Shown here one piece after another: positions 17,714 through 27,825 of a stretch of DNA of 64,000 nucleotides (positions within the stretch are counted from its first letter, which is position 1; each line of letters starts with the position of its first letter). The stretch is taken from assembly GCF_002846205.1 (NCBI RefSeq), contig NZ_PHKV01000003.1, positions 372,001-436,000 of the forward strand, in the 5' to 3' direction. A program made the position numbers and the translations under genes. This DNA is from Xanthomonas prunicola. Its GTDB lineage: Bacteria; Pseudomonadota; Gammaproteobacteria; Xanthomonadales; Xanthomonadaceae. Below the pieces are notes generated by a model. It was not told the DNA's origin, ran no database searches, and was given only the letters and a program-made list of their open reading frames with translations.

Positions 17714-19642
17714 TCATCGCAAGCGCGAGAACGCACCGATACCTGCGATCGCCAGCCGCTCAGCGGGCACCGCCGTTTCCGCGAACGACAGCCGCAGGTA
17801 GCGGATCTGGCGGACTTCGGGGAAATTCAGACGCTGGGTCGAGAGCGCATAGGCGATGTTGGACAGCTCGCCGGCACCGGCCGGCTGCCAGTGCTGGCCA
17901 TCTTCGCTGGTTTCGGCGCGATAGCCCTTCGGCGGCGCCGCACCGGTCATCACTGCGCGCGAGGGCGTGAGGCTGAACCCAGCGACCTGGCGCAAGGCAC
18001 CGAGATCGATGGTCGCCTGCACGGGATGGCCCGGCGTCGGCGCGGGCGTGATCCAGACCGTGCTGGCATCGTCATCGAGCAATTTCTCCGACCCCGGCGC
18101 GCTCGCCTCGACGATGCGCCAGCCGGCGGAGGACAGCACATCCGGCGCATTCGCCGTGGGCCGCGCGACCGGCACCGGCGCAACGGCGCGGAACAGCGCG
18201 AATTCGCTGATCGCCGGGCACACCGGCGCCTCAAGCACCACCAGGCGCACCCGGCGGGCGGCGATCGGGCGATCCAGCCGCACGATCCGCTGTGCACCAA
18301 TGCATTGCGCTTCGGCCAACCGCCGCCATTGCCCATCGACCTCGGCTTCGACCGCAAAGCGGGTGACGCGCACGCCCAGCGGCAGATATTCGCGCAACCG
18401 AATCAGGTCGAAGCTGTGCGCCGCCGACAACTCCAGCATCAGCGTCGGCGTGGTGACATCGTCCGGTGTGGACCAGTAGCTCTCCGGCTGACGATCGAGT
18501 ACGCGCGCCGGCTCGAAGCCGGGACCGCGCGATGCGCTGGCGCTGGCCTTGGCGCCCTTGGCCAGATCGATGGCGAAGCTGGCGCGGATCGCGTCGCCGA
18601 AACTGTGCAGCACCGCCACGTCATGGTCGGGGATGCGGCCGCGTCGGTCGGGCGGAAGATTGAGATTCATATTGGTGCCGCGCGCGACAGAGGTGTCGAA
18701 ATAGCGCACCAGGTTCTCCGGGCTACGCACCTTGCCGTCTTCATCAGCGTGATAGAACCAGCCGGGGCGGATCGACGTATTGGTTTCGGCAGGCCACCAC
18801 AGCGCCCCGCCGCGCACGCCGGAATTGCCGTTTTCCTGGGTGTACGGGGCATTGGGCATGGTCGGCCAGGACGGATCGCCAGCGATCCCATCTTCGTTGC
18901 CGCCCCAGCGGATATCGGCGCCGAGCGGGTCGAATGTGCAGGCCATCGGCTGATGCTGGTGCACCAGCGCGATCATCCGTGGCCAGTTGTAGTACGCGGG
19001 CGCATCGATCTTGCGCGATTCGCGCGCCCCACCGTAGTAGCCGTCGCCGCCATTGGCGCCGTCGAACCAGAACTCGAACAGATCGCCGTAGCCTGTGCAG
19101 AGTTCGACGATCTGCTTGCGGAAATAGTCGAGATAGCCGGGGCGCCCATACTCGGCATGGTTGCGATCCCAGGGCGAGAGGTACAGGCCGAACGCCAGGC
19201 CGGCGCGTCGACACGCCGCAGCCATCTCGCCGACGATGTCACCCTTGCCGTTCTTGTAGGGCGAGTTGCGGATGCAATGCTCGGTCAGGCGTGTCGGCCA
19301 CAGGCAGAATCCATCATGGTGCTTGGCTGTGAAAATGAGCCCCTTCAGATTGCCGGCCTTCGCAGCAGCCACGATCTGGTCGGCTGAAAAATCGCTGGGA
19401 TCGAATTTGCGCGGATCCTCGTCGCCGTAGCCCCATTCCTTGTCGGTGAAGGTGTTCATCGCAAAATGCACGAAAGCGTATTGCTCCCACCGATGCCAGC
19501 GCAGCTGTCGCGCGCTGGGCACCGCACCCCACGGGGCCGGCCCGTTGGCGCGCGGCGTCTGCGCGATGCGAGCCGCCGATGCACTGAAGCTGACGGCAGC
19601 GGCCGCCACACCCGTGGCAAGAAAGGTACGACGATCGATCAT
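17714..19642 (-). CDS. Alpha-L-fucosidase, GH29, with C-terminal discoidin-type domain
   Basis: A 642-residue exported glycosidase. The N-terminus MIDRRTFLATGVAAAAVSF is a Tat-like signal. The GH29 catalytic barrel shows HFAMNTFTDKEWG (about 59-71), FTAKHHDGFCLWPT (about 104-117), the NSPYKNGKGD segment and FEFWFDGANGG, where D194 is the predicted nucleophile. After about residue 370 a beta-rich region, including SYWSTPDD and a second copy-like TVWIT segment, resembles F5/8 type C carbohydrate-binding modules. It removes terminal alpha-L-fucose, for example from xyloglucan or glycoprotein glycans. It is on the opposite strand to the galactan genes, so joint regulation is not implied. Confidence 0.93.
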   Translation of the reverse strand: MIDRRTFLATGVAAAAVSFSASAARIAQTPRANGPAPWGAVPSARQLRWHRWEQYAFVHFAMNTFTDKEWGYGDEDPRKFDPSDFSADQIVAAAKAGNLKGLIFTAKHHDGFCLWPTRLTEHCIRNSPYKNGKGDIVGEMAAACRRAGLAFGLYLSPWDRNHAEYGRPGYLDYFRKQIVELCTGYGDLFEFWFDGANGGDGYYGGARESRKIDAPAYYNWPRMIALVHQHQPMACTFDPLGADIRWGGNEDGIAGDPSWPTMPNAPYTQENGNSGVRGGALWWPAETNTSIRPGWFYHADEDGKVRSPENLVRYFDTSVARGTNMNLNLPPDRRGRIPDHDVAVLHSFGDAIRASFAIDLAKGAKASASASRGPGFEPARVLDRQPESYWSTPDDVTTPTLMLELSAAHSFDLIRLREYLPLGVRVTRFAVEAEVDGQWRRLAEAQCIGAQRIVRLDRPIAARRVRLVVLEAPVCPAISEFALFRAVAPVPVARPTANAPDVLSSAGWRIVEASAPGSEKLLDDDASTVWITPAPTPGHPVQATIDLGALRQVAGFSLTPSRAVMTGAAPPKGYRAETSEDGQHWQPAGAGELSNIAYALSTQRLNFPEVRQIRYLRLSFAETAVPAERLAIAGIGAFSRLR

Positions 19643-20193
19643 TAGCGCCTTCCGACTTTGCACAAGTTTCGATCTTAGCTTTTCCAACGGCGAAGAGTCC
19701 TAACCCCAAAGCAACAGACGCTTTTGCAAGGTGCCGCGCAAAGACTGGCTCTGAGCAGCTGCGTTGAACATCAGGCGAAGGGAGACGCAAGCGTTCGTGG
19801 CGTGACGGCTGATTGCCCTGCCCCACGTTGCCTTTCTGCTGGCGCGCGAATGGCCATGCGTCTTCCGCATGCGAAGTGAGCTCCTCGACAGACCGAACAT
19901 GCGTACCCCTGCCCGGCCTCGCCCTCCCAGCCACTCGCTCGCTGAACCGCATGACCGGCCACCTCTCGACCGACCACCCAAGGATTTTTCGGTGGCTGGG
20001 CTTAAACTTGGAGCCCGCGCCGACCTGGGCGGCCCGTGGTCCCTCACAAGCTGTGTGACCTCAGCCACTGGCCCGTTTCATCGCACCTCGATGCATTCCG
20101 TTTAGAGGGTCGCAGCAGCAGCGGCGTCACACATGGCACCGCAGCTCTCCGCTATCGCCCCTGATTGACCGCCACATCCCGGAAGAATATTTC
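19643..20193. other. Intergenic region between the fucosidase gene and mutS
   Basis: About 550 bases between divergent genes. Several short open frames exist but none has a Shine-Dalgarno, recognisable motif or consistent codon use. No tRNA, terminator or palindromic operator was found. A GGAAG at about 20180-20184 serves mutS. Confidence 0.45.
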
Positions 20194-22815
20194 TTGCAAA
20201 GCACTGACACAAAAGAAAAAAACAAGAACATCGGCGGGGCCGTGGAGCACACGCCGCTGATGAAGCAATTCTTCGCAGCCAAATCGGACTACCCCGATCT
20301 GCTGCTGTTCTTCCGCATGGGCGATTTCTACGAGCTGTTCTACGACGACGCGCGCAAGGCAGCGCGGCTGCTCGACATCACCCTGACCCAGCGCGGCAGC
20401 TCCGGCGGTGCGCCGATTCCGATGGCCGGGGTGCCGGTGCATGCGTATGAAGGCTATCTGGCGCGGCTAGTCGCATTGGGCGAGTCGGTGGCGATCTGCG
20501 AGCAGATCGGCGACCCGGCGCTGGCCAAAGGCCTGGTCGAGCGCAAGGTGGTGCGCATCGTCACGCCGGGCACGGTCACCGACGAGGCGCTACTGGACGA
20601 GCGCCGCGACACGCTGTTGATGGCGATCTCGCGCAGCAAACAAGGTTACGGCCTGGCCTGGGCCGATCTGGCCGGCGGGCGCTTTTTGGTCAACGAAGTG
20701 GATAGCGTGGATGCGCTGGAAGCGGAAATCGCGCGTCTGGAACCTGCCGAGCTGCTGGTGCCCGACGAAGACAACTGGCCGGAATTCCTGCGTGGTCGCA
20801 TTGGCGTGCGCCGTCGGCCGCCGTGGTTGTTCGATGCCGATAGCGGCCGGCGTCAGTTGCTGGCGTTCTTCAAGCTGCACGATCTGTCCGGCTTCGGCAT
20901 CGACGACAAGCCCTGCGCCACAGCCGCCGCCGGTGCGCTGCTCGGCTATGTCGAGGAGACCCAGAAACAGCGCTTGCCGCATCTGACCTCGATCGCGATG
21001 GAAGTGGCCAGCGAGGCGATCTCGATGAACGCAGCCACGCGCCGGCATCTTGAGTTGGATACACGCGTGGATGGCGACACCCGCAACACCTTGCTCGGTG
21101 TGCTGGACAGCACCGTCACGCCGATGGGCGGGCGTCTGTTGCGCCGTTGGCTGCACCGTCCGTTGCGCCTGCGCGATGTGCTGGTGCAGCGCCACCATGC
21201 AGTGGCGAGCCTGATCGACTCCGGCGCCGATGCCGACGTGCGCGAAGCCTTCCGCGCGCTTGGCGACCTGGAACGTATTCTCACGCGCGTCGCATTGCGC
21301 TCGGCGCGCCCACGCGATTTTTCCACCCTGCGCGACGGTCTGGCGCTGCTGCCGAAGGTTCGCACCATCCTCGCGCCACTGGATTCGCCGCGCCTGCAGA
21401 CCCTGTTCGCCGAACTGGGCGAGCACGATGCCACCGCGCATCTGCTGATCAGCGCAGTGGCGGAGCAACCGCCGCTCAAGCTCAGCGACGGCGGCGTCAT
21501 CGCCACCGGTTACGACGCCGATCTGGATGAGCTGCGTCGCCTGTCCACCAATGCCGACCAATTCCTGATCGACCTGGAACAGCGCGAGCGCGCCAGCAGC
21601 GGCATCGCCACGCTCAAGGTCGGCTACAACCGCGTGCACGGCTACTACATCGAGATCAGCAAGGGCCAGGCGGAAAAAGCACCGTTGCATTACAGCCGCC
21701 GGCAAACGCTGACCAACGCCGAGCGCTACATCACCGAAGAACTCAAGAGCTTCGAAGACAAGGTACTGTCCGCGCGCGAACGTTCGCTGTCGCGCGAAAA
21801 ACTGCTGTACGAAGGTCTGCTCGACGCCCTCGGCACTGAACTGGAAAGCCTCAAGCGCTGCGCGGGTGCACTCAGCGAACTGGACGTGCTGGCCGGCTTT
21901 GCCGAACGGGCGCAGGCGCTGGATTGGTCGCAACCGGAGCTGGAAAGTGCGCCCTGCCTGCGTATCGAACGCGGCCGCCACCCAGTGGTGGAAGCGGTAC
22001 GCGACCAACCGTTCGAGCCCAACGATCTGGACCTGCACAGCGACCGCCGCATGCTGGTGATCACCGGCCCGAACATGGGCGGTAAGTCGACCTATATGCG
22101 GCAGAACGCCTTGATCGTGTTGCTGGCGCATATCGGCAGCTTCGTGCCGGCCAGCCGCGCGGTGATCGGACCGATCGACCGCATCCTCACCCGCATCGGC
22201 GCCGGCGACGATCTGGCGCGCGGGCAATCCACCTTCATGGTGGAGATGGCCGAAACCAGCTACATCCTGCATCACGCCACGCCGCAATCGCTGGTGCTGA
22301 TGGACGAGATCGGCCGCGGCACCTCCACTTACGACGGCCTGGCATTGGCCGATGCCGTCGCGCGTCATCTGGCGCATACCAATCGCTGCTACACGTTGTT
22401 TGCCACGCATTACTTCGAGCTCACCGCGCTGGCCGACGAATCGCACGCCGGTGGCGCCAGCGGCATCGCCAACGTGCATCTGGATGCGGTCGAACACGGC
22501 GAGCGCCTGGTGTTCATGCACGCCGTGAAAGATGGCCCGGCCAATCGCAGCTTCGGTCTACAAGTGGCCGCGCTTGCCGGCCTGCCCAAAGCAGCAGTCA
22601 CGCAAGCGCGACGTAGGCTGGTGGAACTGGAGCAACGCGGCGGCGAAAGCCACAGCACGCAGATGGCCCCCACCGCGCTGGATGCGCCGCAACAGTTCGG
22701 GCTGTTCACCGCGCCCTCCTCCGCTGCGCAGGAAGCATTGCAGGCACTGGATCCGGATGAGCTCACGCCCAAGCAGGCGCTGGAGGCGTTGTACCGCCTC
22801 AAAGCATTGCTTTAA
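20194..22815 (+). CDS. mutS: DNA mismatch repair protein MutS
   Basis: An 873-residue mismatch-recognition ATPase. The mismatch-binding Phe-X-Glu motif is in [10 protein letters not shown] (about 40-49). The connector, lever and clamp domains follow, and the ATPase domain has Walker [10 protein letters not shown] (about 626-634), the [10 protein letters not shown] signature, Walker [13 protein letters not shown] and the FATHYFELT switch. The C-terminal tail [18 protein letters not shown] is the tetramerisation segment. The proposed start is a TTG at 20194, preceded by GGAAG; starting at the internal Met (codon 23, MKQFF) would still keep the mismatch domain, so the exact start is uncertain. 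Confidence 0.97.
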   Translation: MQSTDTKEKNKNIGGAVEHTPLMKQFFAAKSDYPDLLLFFRMGDFYELFYDDARKAARLLDITLTQRGSSGGAPIPMAGVPVHAYEGYLARLVALGESVAICEQIGDPALAKGLVERKVVRIVTPGTVTDEALLDERRDTLLMAISRSKQGYGLAWADLAGGRFLVNEVDSVDALEAEIARLEPAELLVPDEDNWPEFLRGRIGVRRRPPWLFDADSGRRQLLAFFKLHDLSGFGIDDKPCATAAAGALLGYVEETQKQRLPHLTSIAMEVASEAISMNAATRRHLELDTRVDGDTRNTLLGVLDSTVTPMGGRLLRRWLHRPLRLRDVLVQRHHAVASLIDSGADADVREAFRALGDLERILTRVALRSARPRDFSTLRDGLALLPKVRTILAPLDSPRLQTLFAELGEHDATAHLLISAVAEQPPLKLSDGGVIATGYDADLDELRRLSTNADQFLIDLEQRERASSGIATLKVGYNRVHGYYIEISKGQAEKAPLHYSRRQTLTNAERYITEELKSFEDKVLSARERSLSREKLLYEGLLDALGTELESLKRCAGALSELDVLAGFAERAQALDWSQPELESAPCLRIERGRHPVVEAVRDQPFEPNDLDLHSDRRMLVITGPNMGGKSTYMRQNALIVLLAHIGSFVPASRAVIGPIDRILTRIGAGDDLARGQSTFMVEMAETSYILHHATPQSLVLMDEIGRGTSTYDGLALADAVARHLAHTNRCYTLFATHYFELTALADESHAGGASGIANVHLDAVEHGERLVFMHAVKDGPANRSFGLQVAALAGLPKAAVTQARRRLVELEQRGGESHSTQMAPTALDAPQQFGLFTAPSSAAQEALQALDPDELTPKQALEALYRLKALL

Positions 22816-22942
22816 GCGGCGCAGCGCAGCAAGCGTTGTTCGGACGCGCAGGTCGGCGGACACCGCAGGCCATTGCCTGCCCGTCGCCACCTGGCCCCTA
22901 CCGCACCCACCCAGTCAGGGTGGTTGCGCTCGCCCTTTTTAA

Positions 22943-22965
22943 GTTATGTTATATCGTTACATAAC
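22943..22965. promoter_or_regulatory. Zur-type operator upstream of the metal-uptake operon
   Basis: A 23-base imperfect palindrome with perfect 7-base arms (GTTATGT and ACATAAC). Its inner 15 bases, 22947-22961, read TGTTA-N5-TTACA. This matches the proteobacterial Zur consensus TGTTA-N5-TAACA at all but one arm position, and the left half ATGTTATA is identical to the Zur half-site. It lies 77 bases before the tiny ORF and 186 bases before the ABC ATPase, in the only non-coding gap of the operon. Iron (Fur) boxes look different. Confidence 0.75.
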
Positions 22966-23041
22966 AGTCGAGATGCTTTGCCGTGTTCGAACCACGCCGC
23001 CCGTCCGCTTGCGACACGATCGCCACGGCATCGCCGCGCCG

Positions 23042-23149
23042 ATGAAACGCTGTCCCGATCCCTTGCTGACCGGCGCGACCATGCGACTGGGCGTAGCAGT
23101 GCTGGCCGCAACCGCGTTGTGGCTGGGCTACATCTGGGTGACCCGCTGA
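23042..23149 (+). CDS. Possible 35-residue membrane peptide at the head of the metal-uptake operon
   Basis: A short frame beginning MKRCPDPLL. It has a hydrophobic stretch (LGVAVLAATALWLGYIW, about residues 16-32) that would form a single transmembrane helix, and it ends VTR. Its stop is one base before the ATG of the ABC ATPase, the tight spacing seen throughout the operon. No good Shine-Dalgarno was found, and an internal ATG would give only 22 residues. It could be a small transporter subunit, a coupling leader, or chance. Conservation in relatives would decide. Confidence 0.42.
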   Translation: MKRCPDPLLTGATMRLGVAVLAATALWLGYIWVTR

Positions 23150-23150
23150 C

Positions 23151-23891
23151 ATGTTGGCCTTCCACGCACTGCGTCTGGGCTATGGGACTGAGGTCACCTT
23201 GCACGATCTGCATACCCGCCTTGCCCGTGGCAGCCTCACTGCGCTGGTCGGTCCCAACGGCGCAGGCAAGACGACGTTAATGCGCGCCATCGCCGGAGAC
23301 CTGACGCCGCTGGGTGGACGCATCGAATGCGCTGCCAGACGCGTGTCCTGGTTGCCGCAACGTACCGCGCTCAATACGCAGTTCCCGATCGACGTGCGCG
23401 GCTTCGTCGCCATGGGGCTATGGCACCGCATCGGCGCCCTACGCGGACTGACATCAGCAGACGCCGCGCAGCTGGGCCAGGCATTGTCGGCACTCGGTCT
23501 GGGCGCGCTTGGCGGCCAACCGATCGGCACCTTGTCCGGCGGCCAGCTGCAACGTGCCCTGTTCGCACGGCTTCTGCTGCAGGACGCGGACCTGATCCTG
23601 CTCGACGAGCCGTTCACCGCCATCGACCATCACACCACCATCGACTTGCTGGCATTGGTCCGTCGCTGGCACCAGGAGGGCCGCACCGTGCTGGCGGTCC
23701 TGCACGACCTGGAGATGGTGCGGGGGTATTTTCCCGAGACCTTGCTAATCGCCGGCCGCCAGATCGCGCACGGACCGACCGCCACTGCGCTGAGCGTGCA
23801 GACCCTGCAACAGGCGCGCACCGCCGCCGACGCGCTGACCGCGTCCTTGGCCCCGGCCGCACAGGTGCGCACGCACGGAAACATGCTGTGA
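23151..23891 (+). CDS. Metal ABC transporter ATP-binding protein (ZnuC/MntB-like)
   Basis: A 246-residue ATPase powering divalent-metal import. Walker A is GPNGAGKTT (about 35-43), the signature LSGGQLQR (about 130-137), Walker B LILLDEPF (about 150-157), and the switch histidine lies in VLHDLE. The family (cluster with ZnuC, MntB and SitB) imports Zn2+ or Mn2+. Its TGA overlaps the permease GTG (GTGA), so subunits are made together. The C-terminal 40 residues are poorly conserved. Confidence 0.93.
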   Translation: MLAFHALRLGYGTEVTLHDLHTRLARGSLTALVGPNGAGKTTLMRAIAGDLTPLGGRIECAARRVSWLPQRTALNTQFPIDVRGFVAMGLWHRIGALRGLTSADAAQLGQALSALGLGALGGQPIGTLSGGQLQRALFARLLLQDADLILLDEPFTAIDHHTTIDLLALVRRWHQEGRTVLAVLHDLEMVRGYFPETLLIAGRQIAHGPTATALSVQTLQQARTAADALTASLAPAAQVRTHGNML

Positions 23892-24766
23892 CCCTGCCCT
23901 GGCAACCATTCCTGGACTATGTGTTCATGCAGCGCGCGCTGCTGGGATGTACGGCCATTGCACTCGGCGCCACCCCGATCGGGGTGTTTCTGATTGCGCG
24001 CCGCATGAGCCTGATCGGCGATGCAATGGCGCATGCGATCCTGCCCGGCGCGGCAGTAGGCTTTGTGATGTGCGGGTTGTCGCTGGGCGCGATGACGCTG
24101 GGCGGCAGCATCGCCGGTCTGCTGGTGGCCGTACTGACCGGCGCGGTGTCGCGGGCCACGCGGCTGCAGGAGGACGCCTCGCTGGCAGCCTTCTACCTGA
24201 TCTCGCTGGCGTTGGGCGTGTTGCTGGTCTCGCTCAAAGGCTCCAACGTGGACTTGATGCACGTGCTGTTCGGTAGCGTGCTGGCGCTGGACGACGACGC
24301 CCTGCTCCTGCTGTGCACGATCGCAACGCTCACCGTGATCGTGCTGGCCATGCTGTATCGCCCACTGGTGCTCGAATGCGTGGACCCGCAGTTCCTGCGC
24401 ACCGTCGGCCGCAGCAGTCTGGTCACGCACCAGCTGTTCTTAGCGCTGGTGGTGCTCAATCTGGTGGCCGGCTTCCAGGCACTGGGCACCTTGATGGCGG
24501 TCGGTATCATGATCCTGCCTGCCGCGACCGCGCGCTTCTGGGCCAGGCGCCTGGCACCGATGCTGCTGATCGCCCTCGCCGTGGCGCTGCTGGCCTCGGT
24601 GACGGGGTTGTTGTTGTCCTATCGCTTCGACCTGCCCTCCGGCCCAACCATCATTCTGGCTGCAGGCACCTTGTACCTGCTGTCCCTGCTGCTCGGCCCG
24701 GAAGATAGCCTGGCCGCCAACGCGCACCCGCGCGCGCCACGCGATGCCGCAGGAGAATCGCCATGA
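23888..24766 (+). CDS. Metal ABC transporter permease (ZnuB-like)
   Basis: A 292-residue inner-membrane protein of the ABC-3 family, with about eight hydrophobic segments. Typical blocks are the [21 protein letters not shown] segment near residues 38-58 (landmark), [11 protein letters not shown] and a late [17 protein letters not shown]. The GTG start at 23888 overlaps the ATPase stop. Starting instead in the long upstream open frame would run into the ATPase gene and is rejected. The gene's TGA overlaps the next ATG (ATGA). It forms the translocation path for the metal delivered by the downstream binding protein. Confidence 0.93.
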   Translation: MTLPWQPFLDYVFMQRALLGCTAIALGATPIGVFLIARRMSLIGDAMAHAILPGAAVGFVMCGLSLGAMTLGGSIAGLLVAVLTGAVSRATRLQEDASLAAFYLISLALGVLLVSLKGSNVDLMHVLFGSVLALDDDALLLLCTIATLTVIVLAMLYRPLVLECVDPQFLRTVGRSSLVTHQLFLALVVLNLVAGFQALGTLMAVGIMILPAATARFWARRLAPMLLIALAVALLASVTGLLLSYRFDLPSGPTIILAAGTLYLLSLLLGPEDSLAANAHPRAPRDAAGESP

Positions 24767-25722
24767 GCCGGCACCTGCATGTCCTGCTGGGCGTCAGCCT
24801 GCTGGTGGTACTGGCGGCGATCGTCGCGCTGCTCGATGGGGGGCAGCCGCCCCCGCGTCCGCAAGGCGCCCAGCCGCTGCGCGTGGTGGTCAGCTTCTCG
24901 ATCCTGGGCGATCTGGTCCACCAAGTCGGCGGCGACCGCGTCGTATTGACCACACTGGTCGGGCCGGAGGGCGACGCGCATGTCTACCAACCCACACCGG
25001 CCGATGCCCGCGCGCTGGGAAGCAGCGATCTGGTCGTGGTCAATGGGCTCGGCTTCGAGGGATGGCTGGACCGGCTGGTCCACGCCTCCGGCTACCACGG
25101 CAAGATCGTGGTGGCCAGCGATGGCGTGGTCCCGCGCCGTTTCGATGCAGCCAGTGCGCACGCGGGCCATGCGCATTCCGCGCTCGACCCGCATGCGTGG
25201 CAGAGCGTTCCCAACGTGGAGCGCTACGTCACCAATATTACCGCCGCGCTCTGCAGCGCAGATCCAAACGGCGCCGGCATCTACCGCGCCAATGCGGCGG
25301 CCTACCAACGGCGGCTGCGTGCGTTGCATGCGCAGATCCTGCACAGCATCGCGGCACTGCCGCCGCAGCGGCGCACCATCGTCACCTCGCACGATGCGTT
25401 CGGCTATTTCGCTGCGACCTACGGCCTGCGCTTCGAAGCGCCACAGGGCGTGTCCACCGAAGCCGAAGCATCCGCCCACGACGTCGCCCGCCTGATCGCG
25501 CAGATTCGGCACGACGGCGCGGCGGCCCTGTTCGTCGAAGACATCACCGATCCGCGGCTGTTGCAGCAGATCGCCCGCGAAACCGGCATCCGCATCGGCG
25601 GCACCTTGTACTCGGACGCGTTGTCGCATCCCCAGGGGCCGGCGAGCACCTATCTGGACTTGATGCATCACAACCTTACCGCGCTGGTGCAAGCGCTCGA
25701 CCCCGCCAGGAGTTCCCCATGA
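24763..25722 (+). CDS. Metal ABC transporter substrate-binding protein (cluster A-I)
   Basis: A 319-residue periplasmic metal-binding protein with an N-terminal hydrophobic segment (residues about 7-24) and no lipobox cysteine, so it is either cleaved or membrane-anchored. Predicted ligands by family alignment are His in [10 protein letters not shown], His in LDPHAW, Glu in GVSTEAEAS and Asp in LYSDAL. This His-His-Glu-Asp set is the PsaA/MntC-like arrangement, while the HAGHAHS just before the second His is a short His-rich loop as in ZnuA. The operator and the COG0523 partner favour zinc, but manganese cannot be excluded. It overlaps both neighbours by four bases. Confidence 0.92.
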   Translation: MSRHLHVLLGVSLLVVLAAIVALLDGGQPPPRPQGAQPLRVVVSFSILGDLVHQVGGDRVVLTTLVGPEGDAHVYQPTPADARALGSSDLVVVNGLGFEGWLDRLVHASGYHGKIVVASDGVVPRRFDAASAHAGHAHSALDPHAWQSVPNVERYVTNITAALCSADPNGAGIYRANAAAYQRRLRALHAQILHSIAALPPQRRTIVTSHDAFGYFAATYGLRFEAPQGVSTEAEASAHDVARLIAQIRHDGAAALFVEDITDPRLLQQIARETGIRIGGTLYSDALSHPQGPASTYLDLMHHNLTALVQALDPARSSP

Positions 25723-26684
25723 CTGCCCCACAGATCCCCGTCACCGTGCTGACCGGCTTCCTCGGCGCCGGCAAGACCACGCTATTGAACCGCATCCTCA
25801 CCGAGCCGCATGGCCACCGCTACGCAGTGATCATCAACGAATTCGGCGAGACCGGCATCGACAACGAGTTGGTGGTCAATGCCGAGGAAGAAATCTTCGA
25901 AATGAACAACGGCTGCATCTGCTGCACCGTCCGCGGCGATCTGATCCGCATTCTCGACGGACTGATGAAGCGCCGCGACTTCGATGCGATCCTGATCGAA
26001 ACCACCGGCATGGCCGACCCCGCCCCGGTGGCGCAGACCTTCTACGTCGACCCGGACGTGGCCGCCAGGACCCGACTGGATGCGATCGTCACGGTCGTCG
26101 ATGCGGTCAACCTCGCCACGCACCTGGACGAGGCGCACGAGGCAGCCGAGCAGATCGCCTTTGCCGACGTCGTGCTACTCAACAAGATCGATCTGGTCGA
26201 GCCCGCGCAGCTGGACGCGGTCCAGGCGCGCCTCCGCAGCATCAATCCCCATGCGCGCATCGTGCGCAGCCAGCGCTGCGAGGTCCCGCTGGACGAGGTA
26301 CTTGGGCTGGCCGCGTTCACGCTCGAGCGCGTGCTGGAAATCGAACCGGATTTCCTCGACGAAGGGCAGACCCACGAGCACGAGGAGGATATCGGCTCGG
26401 TCTCGTTGCAACTGCAGCAGCCGCTGGATCCGATGCGTTTCCAGCAGTGGTTCGGTGCGCTGCTGCGCGACCACGGCACCGACATCCTGCGCTGCAAAGG
26501 CATCCTGGATCTGGCCGGCGAGCAACGCCGCTACGTGATCCAGGGCGTGCACATGCTGACCGATGGCGACTTTCTGGACACCTGGCCGCCGGGACCGGCG
26601 CGCGTGTCCAAACTCGTGTTCATCGGTCGGGACCTGGAGCGCATGCGCCTGCGCGAAGGATTCAGCGCCTGCGTGGCGGCATGA
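25719..26684 (+). CDS. COG0523 GTPase, putative zinc metallochaperone (CobW/ZigA/YeiR type)
   Basis: A 321-residue G3E-family GTPase. Walker A is GFLGAGKTT (residues 13-21). The metal motif CICC is at 66-69, within [13 protein letters not shown], and [11 protein letters not shown] is the switch region. NKIDLV (about 155-160) is the base-recognition NKxD. A C-terminal CobW domain follows. Members of this family in Zur regulons hand zinc to client enzymes during scarcity. AGGAG precedes the ATG. The gene overlaps the binding-protein gene by four bases and the WD40 gene by four. Placement inside the uptake operon strongly supports a zinc role. Confidence 0.94.
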   Translation: MTAPQIPVTVLTGFLGAGKTTLLNRILTEPHGHRYAVIINEFGETGIDNELVVNAEEEIFEMNNGCICCTVRGDLIRILDGLMKRRDFDAILIETTGMADPAPVAQTFYVDPDVAARTRLDAIVTVVDAVNLATHLDEAHEAAEQIAFADVVLLNKIDLVEPAQLDAVQARLRSINPHARIVRSQRCEVPLDEVLGLAAFTLERVLEIEPDFLDEGQTHEHEEDIGSVSLQLQQPLDPMRFQQWFGALLRDHGTDILRCKGILDLAGEQRRYVIQGVHMLTDGDFLDTWPPGPARVSKLVFIGRDLERMRLREGFSACVAA

Positions 26685-27718
26685 GCGCGCCGCTGCAACC
26701 GCAGGCCGCCGAGCAGGCATCATGCGCATCGGCGTCCGGCCTGTTCTTGCGCATCGACGCCGTTCCGGTCGCCGCTGCCGTCAGTGGCGGGCGCTTGGCG
26801 ACGGCCTGGGGCGACGGCTGCATTCGCCATTTCGCCAGGCAGCAGGCACCGGACTGCATGCAGGTGCACGACGGCGCGATCCTGGCCTTGGCCGCCGACG
26901 ACGCGGGCGGCCTGCTGAGCGGTGGCGACGATGGCGTATTCGCACGCACCGATGCCGCCGGAATGCAGGTGCTGGCGCGTTTTCCCGGGCAGTGGGTCGA
27001 GCATGTCGCCGTCAGCGCCGAAGGCGGGCAAGCCTGCGCGGTCGGTCGCCGCGTGCATCTGTGGGATGCCGCTGGCGGCAACCAGGTGCTGGAGCATCCC
27101 TCCAGCGTGGGCGGTATGGCCTTCGATCGCAGCGGCCGGCGCTTGGCGGTCGCGCACTATGGCGGGCTCTCGCTCTGGACGCGCGATGGCCCCGCGTGGA
27201 GCGCGGCGTCGCTGGCCTGCCGTGGCAGTCACCTCGGCGTGATCTGGTCGCCGGACGGCCGGTACGTGCTGAGCAGCATGCAGGAGCAGGCAGTGCATGG
27301 CTGGCGCGTTGCAGATGGCATGCAGCTGCATATCGCCGGCTACCCCGGCAAGGTGCGGCAGTGGAGCTGGATCGAGCCGATGCCGTGGTTGGCCAGCGGT
27401 GGTGCCACCGCCGCCTTGCTGTGGCCGTTCGACGGCAAGAACGGACCGCTGCAGCGCACGCCGCTGGCATTGTTCCAGGACGATGGTCAGAGCCTGGTCA
27501 GTGCACTGTGCACGCTCACTGGCCGCGCCACGGTACTGGCCGGCAAGAGCGACGGCAGCATCCTGATGGGCGAGGCGACCACGCCACAGCAATGGCATGT
27601 GCTGCGCCATGCCGGTGGCACGCCGCTGACGCTGCTGGCGGTGCTGCCCGAGCCGCATTGGTTGCTGGCCGCGCACGCCGACGGCGCGGTGCTGTGGATG
27701 CCCCTGCTGCCGCCATGA
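26681..27718 (+). CDS. WD40-like beta-propeller protein in metal-uptake operon
   Basis: A 345-residue protein made of repeated beta-strand blocks of about 40-45 residues. Recognisable units include [66 protein letters not shown] and [14 protein letters not shown]. These give six to seven degenerate WD40 blades. No signal peptide is present, so it should be cytoplasmic. It has no catalytic motif. The gene overlaps COG0523 upstream and the TonB-receptor reading frame downstream (ATGA), so it is expressed with them. It may be a scaffold for the GTPase or its clients. The function is not known to me. Confidence 0.85.
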   Translation: MSAPLQPQAAEQASCASASGLFLRIDAVPVAAAVSGGRLATAWGDGCIRHFARQQAPDCMQVHDGAILALAADDAGGLLSGGDDGVFARTDAAGMQVLARFPGQWVEHVAVSAEGGQACAVGRRVHLWDAAGGNQVLEHPSSVGGMAFDRSGRRLAVAHYGGLSLWTRDGPAWSAASLACRGSHLGVIWSPDGRYVLSSMQEQAVHGWRVADGMQLHIAGYPGKVRQWSWIEPMPWLASGGATAALLWPFDGKNGPLQRTPLALFQDDGQSLVSALCTLTGRATVLAGKSDGSILMGEATTPQQWHVLRHAGGTPLTLLAVLPEPHWLLAAHADGAVLWMPLLPP

Positions 27719-27825
27719 GTCCGTTCTGGATACACCGCATGCCGCTGCAGGCGTGCCCTGTCGCGTTTCCTCCACCCGGCGCGCCCGCCGGACCCGCATC
27801 CTCCCTTTCCAGGCCCACGGTCCCT

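Noticed and set aside
19690..20193. Possible small genes or RNA before mutS
   Set aside because: Several overlapping short frames on both strands, none with a Shine-Dalgarno, motif or fold that could be recognised.
20590..22521. 643-codon open frame opposite mutS
   Set aside because: Shadow of mutS, which is unmistakable.
22943..22965. Fur box interpretation of the 22.9-kb palindrome
   Set aside because: The arms match the Zur pattern TGTTA-N5-TNACA, not the GATAAT hexamer array of Fur sites, and the genes point to zinc.
27715..27825. Earlier TonB-receptor start overlapping the WD40 stop
   Set aside because: It would bury the signal peptide behind 37 residues. Kept as an alternative but not chosen.
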